Assembly: GCA_027070475.1 (NCBI GenBank)
Contig: JALXDT010000113.1
Span: 1 to 6,717, forward strand
Length of the DNA: 6,717 bases
Reading direction: 5' to 3'
Source: Candidatus Aminicenantota bacterium
GTDB taxonomy: Bacteria > Acidobacteriota > Aminicenantia > JAMOAD01
The notes below the pieces were generated by a model, which was given only the letters and a program-made list of their open reading frames with translations, ran no database searches and was not told the origin of the DNA. Below, one piece after another: positions 1 to 6,621 of the stretch. Numbering within the stretch: the stretch's first letter is position 1; each line of letters starts with the position of its first letter. Position numbers and translations under genes: made by a program.

Positions 1-2
1 GG

Positions 3-239
3 AAAGGTGAAATAGCTTATTTAAATAATAATTATGAAGAATACAGAGATGAACTCAAAAGAGCGAAAGAATTATTAAAAAAATTAGAGAAAAAGATGAA
101 AATTCTAAAGAAGGCAATGTCCAAAATGAATAAAACATTAGTTAATGAACTAAATTTAAAATTGGAAAGCCTTAGGAATAGATTTTATAAATTAAAGACA
201 GGAAAAGGGATTAAGCCTCTTGGAAAAGCTCAAATATAA
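3..239 (+). CDS. 3' end of an unidentified coiled-coil protein (partial)
   Basis: This is an open frame with no stop from the window edge to TAA at 237-239, giving the last 78 residues of a protein whose start lies outside the window. The other two forward frames stop within the first 15 bases. The fragment is very rich in Lys, Glu, Leu and Asn, with hydrophobic residues at heptad-like spacing over residues ~15-62, which suggests a long amphipathic helix or coiled coil. The tail is short and basic, ending KPLGKAQI. No catalytic motif is visible. In particular there are no histidine-kinase N or G boxes, so I cannot call it the sensor partner of the next gene. No terminator is apparent after it, so read-through into the downstream operon is possible. 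The function is unknown. I am fairly confident that it is coding, because the frame ends just before a promoter-like intergenic gap. Confidence 0.6.
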   Translation, partial: KGEIAYLNNNYEEYRDELKRAKELLKKLEKKMKILKKAMSKMNKTLVNELNLKLESLRNRFYKLKTGKGIKPLGKAQI

Positions 240-270
240 AGAATTTTAGAAATATGGCCCAAAGTTGCTA

Positions 271-299
271 TTGACCGAAATTCAGCAAACATATATAAT
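271..299 (+). promoter_or_regulatory. sigma-70-type promoter for the regulator operon
   Basis: The -35 box TTGACC (271-276) matches TTGACA at 5 of 6 bases. A 17-bp spacer follows, then a perfect -10 box TATAAT (294-299). Transcription would start near 306, leaving only about 15 nt of leader that already contains the Shine-Dalgarno site of the response-regulator gene. The position, orientation and optimal spacing make this the best promoter in the window. It implies constitutive or housekeeping-sigma transcription of the three genes that follow. Confidence 0.75.
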
Positions 300-309
300 T
301 AAATTCTTT

Positions 310-315
310 AAGGAG
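310..315 (+). promoter_or_regulatory. Shine-Dalgarno site for the response regulator
   Basis: AAGGAG lies 5 nt before the ATG at 321. It fixes that start codon, which also gives a canonical receiver-domain N-terminus. Confidence 0.8.
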
Positions 316-320
316 AAACA

Positions 321-1691
321 ATGAGTTATAAAATTCATGTGATTGATGATGAACCTATTATACACGATATTATTTTAAGGGTTTTAAAGGACAAAGATTA
401 TGAGCTTGAGTTTTCAACTAATATTGAAGAAACCCTTGAAAAACATAAAAAACAGCATTTTGATCTTGTCTTGCTGGATTTGATGATTCCCGGAACTTCG
501 GGAATACAGATTTTTAAAGAGTTAAAAAGAATAGATAGTGATGTAAAAGTTATCATTATGACAGCTTATGGCACTCTGGAAACTGCGGTTAAAGCTATTG
601 AAATGGGAGCTATAGATTATTTGAATAAACCATTTGACAATCAGCATCTCATAGATACAATAGAAAAAGCTTTAATATCTTCAGATAAAAGGGATATAGA
701 AGAGTTAAAACATAATTTTGGCAAATCAGAATTTTTTCATAATATAGTGGGCAAAAGTGAAGCGATAAAAGAGGTTATTAATAAGATAAAAAAAGTTGCC
801 AAAACAAATAGTACTGTGTTGATTTATGGAGAAAGTGGCACGGGTAAAGAGCTTGTAGCAAGAGCAATACACATGGAATCATTAAGAAGTAGTTTACCCT
901 TTGTTGTTGCATATTCAGCTCCTGATGAACTTTTTGAAAGCAATCTTTTTGGGCATAAAAAGGGAGCTTTTACAGGAGCAATCGCAGATAAGGTGGGATT
1001 GATTGAAGTTGCAAAAGGGGGAACACTCTTTTTCGATGATGTTGCTACTGTTCCATTACAGACTCAGGTTAAACTTTTAAGGGTTATTCAGGAAAAAGAG
1101 TATATAGTATTAGGTGATACTAAGGTTAGAAAGGCTGATGTGAGAGTTATTGCAGCTACGAATCAGGAATTGAGTGTAATGGTTGAAGAGGGAAAGTTCA
1201 GAGAGGATCTTTACTATAGATTGAATGTCATTAAGATTGAAATTCCGCCTTTGAGGGAGAGGAAAGAGGATATTCCTTTACTTGTAGACTTTTTTATTAA
1301 GAAGTACGCAGAAATTAATTCCAAGAACATAGAGGGGATAGATGAATCAGCTCTTGAATATTTAAAAAATTATCACTGGCCGGGAAATGTAAGAGAACTT
1401 GAGAATGTTGTGGAGAGCATGGTTGTTTTATCTGAGAATAAAATTCTTACAAAGGATGATATCCCACTTGAAAAGAGGTACTCCTCAATTCCTTTTTTAT
1501 ATAATCTTTTAGAGTTAAATGGAACTTCTTTAAAGGATAAAACAGAGCAATTAAAGGAATACTTACTTTTAAAGGCATTGAAGAAGGCCAATGGAGTTCA
1601 GAAAAAAGCGGCTGAGCTATTAGGAATGAAAAGCACAACCTTTAATGAAATGTTAAAAAGGCTTGATTTGAAAAATAAAAACACAAAGTGA
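321..1691 (+). CDS. NtrC-family sigma-54-dependent response regulator
   Basis: This 456-residue protein has the standard order and length of the NtrC/AtoC/ZraR type. The receiver domain (about 1-120) has the acidic pair D9/D10, phospho-acceptor D53, T81 and K103. The AAA+ ATPase (about 139-375) has Walker A GESGTGKE (170-177), an intact GAFTGA sigma-54-contact loop (215-220), arginine-finger candidates R294 and R300, and WPGNVREL (353-360) near sensor II. A Fis-type helix-turn-helix occupies about 412-450. By family knowledge, phosphorylation by a histidine kinase drives oligomerisation, and ATP hydrolysis remodels sigma-54 polymerase at distant promoters. Two ATPase residues look unusual: the Walker B pair is D239-D240 instead of Asp-Glu, and the conserved Asn of the preceding strand appears to be Y198, next to a two-residue deletion. 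No kinase gene is visible, so it looks like an orphan within this window. It is the first gene of an operon, and its TGA overlaps the next start. The family call is secure; the target genes are unknown. Confidence 0.95.
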   Translation: MSYKIHVIDDEPIIHDIILRVLKDKDYELEFSTNIEETLEKHKKQHFDLVLLDLMIPGTSGIQIFKELKRIDSDVKVIIMTAYGTLETAVKAIEMGAIDYLNKPFDNQHLIDTIEKALISSDKRDIEELKHNFGKSEFFHNIVGKSEAIKEVINKIKKVAKTNSTVLIYGESGTGKELVARAIHMESLRSSLPFVVAYSAPDELFESNLFGHKKGAFTGAIADKVGLIEVAKGGTLFFDDVATVPLQTQVKLLRVIQEKEYIVLGDTKVRKADVRVIAATNQELSVMVEEGKFREDLYYRLNVIKIEIPPLRERKEDIPLLVDFFIKKYAEINSKNIEGIDESALEYLKNYHWPGNVRELENVVESMVVLSENKILTKDDIPLEKRYSSIPFLYNLLELNGTSLKDKTEQLKEYLLLKALKKANGVQKKAAELLGMKSTTFNEMLKRLDLKNKNTK

Positions 1692-2416
1692 CAACACTTA
1701 TAAAATTTCTTACTGACAGACGGGTGGACTCAAGAAGAAAGGTAAAAAATCTGATAAAAGATGGGTATGTGAAAGTAAATGGGGAGGTAGTAAGGGAACT
1801 TTCATATCAGGTTAATGAAAAGGATAGGATAACTGTTAAAGGGAAAAAAATTCCTCCGCCTCTTCCAAAGGTCTATGTGCTTTTAAATAAACCTAAAGGA
1901 TATATAACATCTTTGACTGATCCTGAAGGAAGGAAAACCATATATGAATTACTCCCCTATAAGTTAAAAAAATTAAAAATTTATCCTGTAGGAAGGCTTG
2001 ATCTGCAGTCTGAGGGATTGATTTTTTTAACAAATGATGGAGATATAGCTAACTTTGTTTTGAATAGTGGATTGGAAAAATGGTATATTGTAAAGGTGTC
2101 TGGTTTTCCTGAAGTAAAAAAAATAGAGTTATTGAAAAGAGGAATAAAAATAGATAAAGGGAAGAAAACACTTCCGGCTAAGATAAAACTTTTAAGAAAA
2201 ACAAAGAAAAATTCTTGGTATGAAGTAAGATTAATAGAAGGAAAGAAAAATCAGATTAGACAGATGTTTAAGAAAATAGGGCATCCTGTTTTGAAATTAA
2301 AGAGAATTAAAATTGGTAAATTTGAACTTAAAGGTATACCTCTTGGAGAAGTAAAAGTATTGGGAGATGATGAAATCAGATGGTTGATTAAAGAAAAAGA
2401 AAAAAAGAATGTATAA
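1688..2416 (+). CDS. rluB: RluB/RsuA-family rRNA pseudouridine synthase
   Basis: This 242-residue protein would convert a specific uridine in rRNA to pseudouridine. RluB in this family modifies 23S rRNA (E. coli U2605). An N-terminal S4 RNA-binding domain (about 3-55, with SRRK at 15-18 and VKVNG at 28-32) precedes the catalytic domain. That domain starts at LLNKPKGY (65-72) and carries the signature GRLD (102-105) with catalytic Asp105, then LTNDG (114-118) and the C-terminal motif EGKKNQIRQMF (184-194). The start is GTG at 1688. An in-frame TAA at 1676 excludes anything further upstream, and the S4 alignment begins exactly there. The start forms a GTGA overlap with the upstream stop and has no clear Shine-Dalgarno site, so translation is probably coupled to termination on the regulator gene. 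The protein is very lysine-rich. Substrate assignment as RluB rather than RsuA or RluE rests on general resemblance; the family is secure. Confidence 0.9.
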   Translation: MTTLIKFLTDRRVDSRRKVKNLIKDGYVKVNGEVVRELSYQVNEKDRITVKGKKIPPPLPKVYVLLNKPKGYITSLTDPEGRKTIYELLPYKLKKLKIYPVGRLDLQSEGLIFLTNDGDIANFVLNSGLEKWYIVKVSGFPEVKKIELLKRGIKIDKGKKTLPAKIKLLRKTKKNSWYEVRLIEGKKNQIRQMFKKIGHPVLKLKRIKIGKFELKGIPLGEVKVLGDDEIRWLIKEKEKKNV

Positions 2417-3443
2417 AGTTCTTTTAATTGGTCTTGGTAATGCTGGACTTTTTTATGAATTTGACCCAAAGAGAAGAAAACCAGCTTCTCATTATGGTGG
2501 TATAAAGGCTTTTCCTGATGAACTAAGACTTGTTGGGGTATGTGATATAGATGAAAGCAAAAAATTTTTTCTTAAAAAAAAGGGAATTGATTTACCCTTT
2601 TTTGAGAACTACAAGGAAGCAATAGATTCTTTAAAGCCTGACATTGTGACAATTGCTTCCTGGACAAAAACCCATGAAGAGATTTTTACTTATTCATTAA
2701 AAGAGGGCGTGAAAGGAATTATTTTAGAAAAGCCGATAGCAAGAAATTTGAAAGAAGCTGATAGGATGAAAGCTCTTTGGGAAAAGAAAAAAATCCCTGT
2801 TGTTGTTAACCATGAAAGGAGATGGGATACGCGATATGAGTTTTTAAGAGAATCTATATATAATGGAAGAATAGGTGTTGTGAAAACAGTTTATGGAAAA
2901 GTTCTTTTAGGGAAAATTCCAAAAAAATTTCATTCTCTATTTCTTGATCTTGAAGGTGGAGGGCCTCTCCTTCATGATGGTACTCATATGATTGATATAT
3001 TGTTCTTTATTTTTAAAGATTTTGAGATCAAAGATGTTTTTATAGAAAGAGAGGGAAAGATAGAGAAAAGAGTTATTGCTCTAATGTATGAAAAGAGTAA
3101 TAAAATCCCGATTTTTATTGAAGTTGGTGGCGAAAGGGATTATTTTCATTTTTCTGTTGAAGTGGAAGGCACTAAAGGAAAGATAGTAGTTGGTAATGGC
3201 ATATCTGAGCTTTATGAAGTCAGAGAGAGTAGATTATATACAGGTTTTAAGGATTTAGTCAAAGTCCCTTTTCCTTTTAATAAACTGGATGAGACAAGAG
3301 CATTTGACGGACCATATTATGAAATTTTGAAAGCATTAAATGGAAAAGACGATTTAAATTCAGGCTTCATTGATGGATATAAGGCTCTTAAATTAATTGA
3401 GAAGCTTTATGAATCAGGGGGGATGAAAAAAAGAAGCTTATAA
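2409..3443 (+). CDS. Gfo/Idh/MocA-family NAD(P)-dependent oxidoreductase
   Basis: This 344-residue protein has the usual length and two-domain plan of the family, which oxidises or reduces sugars, inositols and related polyols in the cytoplasm. The N-terminal Rossmann fold opens with GLGNAG (8-13), and CDID (45-48) marks the end of the second strand. The family motif EKP is at 107-109, with K108 the expected catalytic lysine. The C-terminal domain contains the GGGPLLHDGTH segment (183-193), with D190 and H193 as active-site candidates. A distinctive NHERRWD stretch (134-140) resembles oxidoreductases that I associate with surface-polysaccharide and sugar-modification clusters, but no sugar gene lies nearby, so the substrate is unknown. 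The ATG at 2409 overlaps the upstream stop codon (8-bp overlap) and follows only a purine-rich run rather than a strong Shine-Dalgarno site, suggesting coupled translation. It is the last gene of the operon; a hairpin with a T-run begins at its stop codon. Confidence 0.9.
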   Translation: MYKVLLIGLGNAGLFYEFDPKRRKPASHYGGIKAFPDELRLVGVCDIDESKKFFLKKKGIDLPFFENYKEAIDSLKPDIVTIASWTKTHEEIFTYSLKEGVKGIILEKPIARNLKEADRMKALWEKKKIPVVVNHERRWDTRYEFLRESIYNGRIGVVKTVYGKVLLGKIPKKFHSLFLDLEGGGPLLHDGTHMIDILFFIFKDFEIKDVFIEREGKIEKRVIALMYEKSNKIPIFIEVGGERDYFHFSVEVEGTKGKIVVGNGISELYEVRESRLYTGFKDLVKVPFPFNKLDETRAFDGPYYEILKALNGKDDLNSGFIDGYKALKLIEKLYESGGMKKRSL

Positions 3444-3487
3444 AAATCCAAATTTTTGGACAGAAAATCCAAATTTTTGGATTTTTT
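3442..3487 (+). terminator. probable intrinsic terminator of the regulator operon
   Basis: The hairpin begins inside the oxidoreductase stop codon. Bases 3442-3452 pair with 3476-3486 (11 bp). A TT/TT internal loop follows, then an inner stem of 3455-3460 with 3468-3473 (6 bp), closed by a 7-nt loop. The 3' arm runs into TTTTTT (3482-3487). The stem has only four G-C pairs, so it is weaker than a textbook terminator, and the same bases also form two separate small palindromes. Because the stem is nearly symmetric it could also act on the opposite strand. Confidence 0.6.
3443..3481. repeat. tandem pair of identical 18-bp palindromic repeats
   Basis: Two perfect copies of an 18-base unit, AAAATCC-AAATTTTT-GGA, lie at 3443-3460 and 3464-3481, separated by CAG. 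Each contains the inverted repeat TCCAAA-TT-TTTGGA, centred at 3453.5 and 3474.5. The centres are 21 bp apart, two turns of B-DNA, so two dimeric proteins could bind the same helix face. The pair lies about 108-130 bp before the receptor start codon. It may be an operator, the terminator described at the same place, or both. Confidence 0.65.
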
Positions 3488-3570
3488 AATATGGCGGTTT
3501 CCTTAAACACAACAATATCGTAGTTTTGTGCTGGTATGTTTCTTTATAGGTAATTTTCTAAGAATTTTAA

Positions 3571-3577
3571 AAGGAGG
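3571..3577 (+). promoter_or_regulatory. strong Shine-Dalgarno site for the receptor gene
   Basis: AAGGAGG lies 5 nt before the ATG at 3583. It is the strongest ribosome-binding site in the window and agrees with high expression of the outer-membrane receptor. It fixes a start that immediately yields a signal peptide. Confidence 0.85.
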
Positions 3578-3582
3578 TTTAC

Positions 3583-6500
3583 ATGCGTAAATTATTAACG
3601 CTGTTTGTTGCAGTAGCTTTTATTATTTCGTTTGGTTATGCACAAAAGTCTACTGCAAACATTCACGCAAAGGTTGTGGACTCCAACGGAAGTCCTTTAC
3701 CGGGAGTTACTGTTACTCTTACAGGAGACAAGATTGCTCCTATGACAACTATTACCACGGCTTCAGGTAACTTTAGATTTCTCAAGCTCCCTATTGGCAC
3801 ATATTCTGTCAAAGCAGAGCTTGAGGGTTTTGAGCCGGCGGTAAAAAAATTGGTTCTCCACGCAGGTGATGATGCTACTTTTACTCTTGTTCTAAAAATG
3901 GGGAAGCTCACAGAAAAGATAACCGTTACAGCTGAGAGCCCTGTTGTTAACACCAGAAAAGCAACTGTTGCTTCAAACTTAACTCAGGAGCAGTTACAAT
4001 CAATCCCTGTTCCAAAGAATATTGATCATATTCTTGATACTATTCCCGGTGTCCTTCTTGATACCCTTGAAGGTGGAGGACAGTGGGGTTCAGAAGTTGT
4101 AGGAATGGGAAGTGATAGATTCAATTCTGACTGGACATTAAATGGTGCTAATGTTGGAGCTGCAAGATTTGCAGGGAAGATGGCTATGAGCATCAATATT
4201 AATGCTGTCGATGAAGTTCAGGTTTCTCAGGGTGCTGATGATATTGAAACAGCAGCTGGCGGTATGGTTGTTAACTTTGTTACCAAGAGAGGAGGTAACA
4301 AGGTTTCTGGAGACAGTTATATTTATGTCCAGGATGAGGATTTTGAATTCAAAAAAACACTTCCTGAATCCATGCTCAAACTTCACCCAGATTGGGTAAC
4401 ACCAGGAGTTAACAGAATAACACAGCTTGGATTCAACCTTGGTGGCCCTATTGTTAAAGATAGAGCATGGTTTTTTATTTCTTACAGCAACAACTATGTA
4501 TCAAAGAGAACCGTTGCCAATCAGGAAAAGAGAGGGGTTTCTCCTTCATACTTAGGTAAATTGAATTTCCAGTATGGATCTTCTTCTTTACAATTGCAGA
4601 TTGTAAAGGATAAGTCAAAAGCATATTTAAATACCTGGACAGATCCTTCCTATTTTACAGAAGGGCCTATTCAGGATACTGTTGCTGGTACAACTGTTTA
4701 TCAGGCAGATCTTGATATAGTTAAAGGTAATCTCTTTGTAAATTTAAAATATTCATTCTTAACGGGAAGTGTTGTTGATGATCCGAGAGGAACAGACCTT
4801 GATAATGGTCATGGCCCCGGAAACTATGGTCCGGATAAAACAATGTATCAGGATAAAGATCTCTGGGTCGTGGTAAATGGTGAAACTTCTCAGATCTATC
4901 AGGGAACCGCTCCTTGGTGGGAAAGATCTCAGGAAAGGAAACATGGTAAAGCCATAGCTAACTATTTTGTTGATAATTTTATGGGTGGAACCCATGAAAT
5001 TAAGGTCGGAGCTACCTATCAGGATGGTATATATCTCCCACAGATTCAGTATCCAAATTCAAGACTTATAATTATATTTGCTCCCGGAGTTCCTGGTGAT
5101 AATGGAACAGGAGCCAGACCTACAATTAACAAGTATGATGATAATTGGGATCTTTTTGGTGCATATACAGATAATGTTGGAAACATTCATTCCAAGAGAA
5201 TGGGTATATTCTTCCAGGATACAGCAACCTTCGGAAAATTGGTTGCAAATATAGGTCTCAGATATGATAAGATTTGGTATCACTTTGGTGAAACCACAGC
5301 AAATGGTTTTAAATTAAGAACATATAAGGGCCCTGAAGGTGCAGCTGAACCTGTTCCTGAATGGGAACCTTACATTGGTCCAAAAACAGTACAGCCCTAT
5401 GATGTAAAGGCTATTCCTTCTGTCTTTTCTCCAAGATTATCCTTAAACTATGATATTTCAGGAAATGGAAAAACAGTTATTAAATTAAGTGTTGCATCCT
5501 ACGGTCCAAAACTTGAAGGTCAGGAAGGAAATATGTTCTGGCCTCTCAGCTTCAGGGGAATCTGGGTACCTTTCTGGGATATGAATGGAAACTTTATGCC
5601 TGATCCGGGTGAATTTGATCCTCTTACACCTTTTGAAATTGATATGTACAAAGCAAACCCGAGTCTATATCCCAATCCAACATCTGTCGGGGTAATGAGA
5701 TATTTTGGATTCAATAAGTATGATCCAGAACAGACAACAACAAATGTTAAATTTGCTGATGATTACAAGAACCCGACCACATACGAAGTGATTCTTGGAA
5801 TGGATAAGGAAATCTTTAAGAACTTCGGTATTTCAGCTAACCTGATTTATAAAAAAGCTGTTAATCCCAAGAGATTTTTATGGCAGTATCCTGACGGAGA
5901 AATTGAAAATGCCTCAATGTACAAGATTTACTATACAGACCCTGTTACAGGACAGAGCCTCTGGACAAATACAAGAGGTTCAGGTTCAGTAAGACTTATT
6001 ACAAACTATCATAAAACTCATACAGAGTATCTTGGTTTGAAAATTGAGGCAGTAAAGAGACTTGCTGACAAATGGATGCTTGATGCTTCATTGGTATTAC
6101 AAAATTGGCATTGGGTAAGAGATAGGAGTGAATATTTCTCCTTTACCAACTGGGAGTACTATGAAAAACAAGGGTACTATCCTTATGCTCTTAATGAGGG
6201 GTACATTATTCATGCAAGATGGATTTTTAAGATTAATGGACTCTTCCAGCTTCCCTATGGTATAAACTTCTCCTATAACTTCAGAATAAGAGAAGGATAT
6301 CCTGTCTTTCCGTACGGTGGTTATCCGAAGAGCAACTTGGGAAGAACCTATTTCTTTAGCAAAGATCAGAGATGGGGTGAAGTAAGATTACCGGCTAACT
6401 ATATGCTTGACCTTGGACTTGAAAAGAGCTTTATGGTTAGTGATAATGTGAAAGCTACACTTATCTTTTATCTGATCAATGCTGATAATCACTTTAATAC

Positions 6501-6597
6501 AGAAAAGATGGAATGGAGACCTGGTCCATATCAGGGCAGTGTTATCGAAGTTAATCCTCCGGGACTTCTCCAGTTCGGATTCAGAGTTAATTTCTAA
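3583..6597 (+). CDS. Oar-like TonB-dependent outer-membrane receptor
   Basis: This 1004-residue protein is an outer-membrane active transporter energised by TonB-ExbBD. A signal peptide (1-20: basic start, hydrophobic core, likely cleavage after GYA) leads into a carboxypeptidase-regulatory-like beta-sandwich (about 25-106, with the segment GSPLPGVTVTLTG at 36-48). EKITVTAES (111-119) is a TonB-box-like strand. The plug domain (about 125-235) includes the IPGVLLD stretch and DEVQVSQGADDIETAAGGMVVNF-type sequence near 210-232. The remainder is beta-barrel, with QLGFNLGGPIVKDRAWFF (281-298) typical of Oar-like proteins and a terminal Phe as the outer-membrane assembly signal. Residues 666-677 have an EF-hand-like DxNxNxxxDxxE pattern. 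There is no SusD-like neighbour, so I do not call it SusC. Base composition is visibly less AT-rich than in the preceding operon. It appears to be a single-gene transcription unit: a terminator-like hairpin precedes it and a strong terminator follows. No confident promoter box was found upstream. The substrate is unknown (peptides, glycans and metal chelates are all possible). Confidence 0.92.
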   Translation: MRKLLTLFVAVAFIISFGYAQKSTANIHAKVVDSNGSPLPGVTVTLTGDKIAPMTTITTASGNFRFLKLPIGTYSVKAELEGFEPAVKKLVLHAGDDATFTLVLKMGKLTEKITVTAESPVVNTRKATVASNLTQEQLQSIPVPKNIDHILDTIPGVLLDTLEGGGQWGSEVVGMGSDRFNSDWTLNGANVGAARFAGKMAMSININAVDEVQVSQGADDIETAAGGMVVNFVTKRGGNKVSGDSYIYVQDEDFEFKKTLPESMLKLHPDWVTPGVNRITQLGFNLGGPIVKDRAWFFISYSNNYVSKRTVANQEKRGVSPSYLGKLNFQYGSSSLQLQIVKDKSKAYLNTWTDPSYFTEGPIQDTVAGTTVYQADLDIVKGNLFVNLKYSFLTGSVVDDPRGTDLDNGHGPGNYGPDKTMYQDKDLWVVVNGETSQIYQGTAPWWERSQERKHGKAIANYFVDNFMGGTHEIKVGATYQDGIYLPQIQYPNSRLIIIFAPGVPGDNGTGARPTINKYDDNWDLFGAYTDNVGNIHSKRMGIFFQDTATFGKLVANIGLRYDKIWYHFGETTANGFKLRTYKGPEGAAEPVPEWEPYIGPKTVQPYDVKAIPSVFSPRLSLNYDISGNGKTVIKLSVASYGPKLEGQEGNMFWPLSFRGIWVPFWDMNGNFMPDPGEFDPLTPFEIDMYKANPSLYPNPTSVGVMRYFGFNKYDPEQTTTNVKFADDYKNPTTYEVILGMDKEIFKNFGISANLIYKKAVNPKRFLWQYPDGEIENASMYKIYYTDPVTGQSLWTNTRGSGSVRLITNYHKTHTEYLGLKIEAVKRLADKWMLDASLVLQNWHWVRDRSEYFSFTNWEYYEKQGYYPYALNEGYIIHARWIFKINGLFQLPYGINFSYNFRIREGYPVFPYGGYPKSNLGRTYFFSKDQRWGEVRLPANYMLDLGLEKSFMVSDNVKATLIFYLINADNHFNTEKMEWRPGPYQGSVIEVNPPGLLQFGFRVNF

Positions 6598-6621
6598 AGA
6601 ACAAAGGCTGTAATTTAAATA

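Noticed and set aside
3..239. Histidine kinase partner of the response regulator
   Set aside because: The visible C-terminus is a coiled-coil tail without the ATP-binding N, G1 or G2 boxes expected at the end of a kinase.
255..269. Sigma-54 promoter (TGGCCC...TTGCT)
   Set aside because: The GG-to-GC spacing is 9 bp, one short of the required 10, and a near-perfect sigma-70 promoter lies just downstream. Kept only as a caveat in a finding.
1373..2469. Reverse-strand open reading frames under the regulator and pseudouridine synthase genes
   Set aside because: They are composition-driven shadows (Phe/Ser/Leu-rich complements of Lys/Glu-rich genes) with no independent start signals.
3443..3481. 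Start of a CRISPR array or other repeat array
   Set aside because: There are only two copies with a 3-bp spacer, each a palindrome next to a stop codon. This fits a terminator or operator, not CRISPR.
3488..3570. Promoter for the receptor gene (TTGTGC...GGTAAT at 3526-3554, or a TGGTATG... sigma-54-like element at 3532)
   Set aside because: TTGTGC and GGTAAT match the consensus at only 3 and 4 of 6 bases, and the sigma-54-like element lacks the -12 GC. A promoter should be here but I cannot place it.
3663..5714. Reverse-strand and out-of-frame open reading frames inside the receptor gene
   Set aside because: They are short, lack ribosome-binding sites and recognisable domains, and lie wholly within a well-supported coding sequence.
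3583..6597. SusC-type glycan importer
   Set aside because: There is no SusD-like lipoprotein gene next to it, and the barrel motifs resemble Oar-like receptors rather than SusC/RagA.
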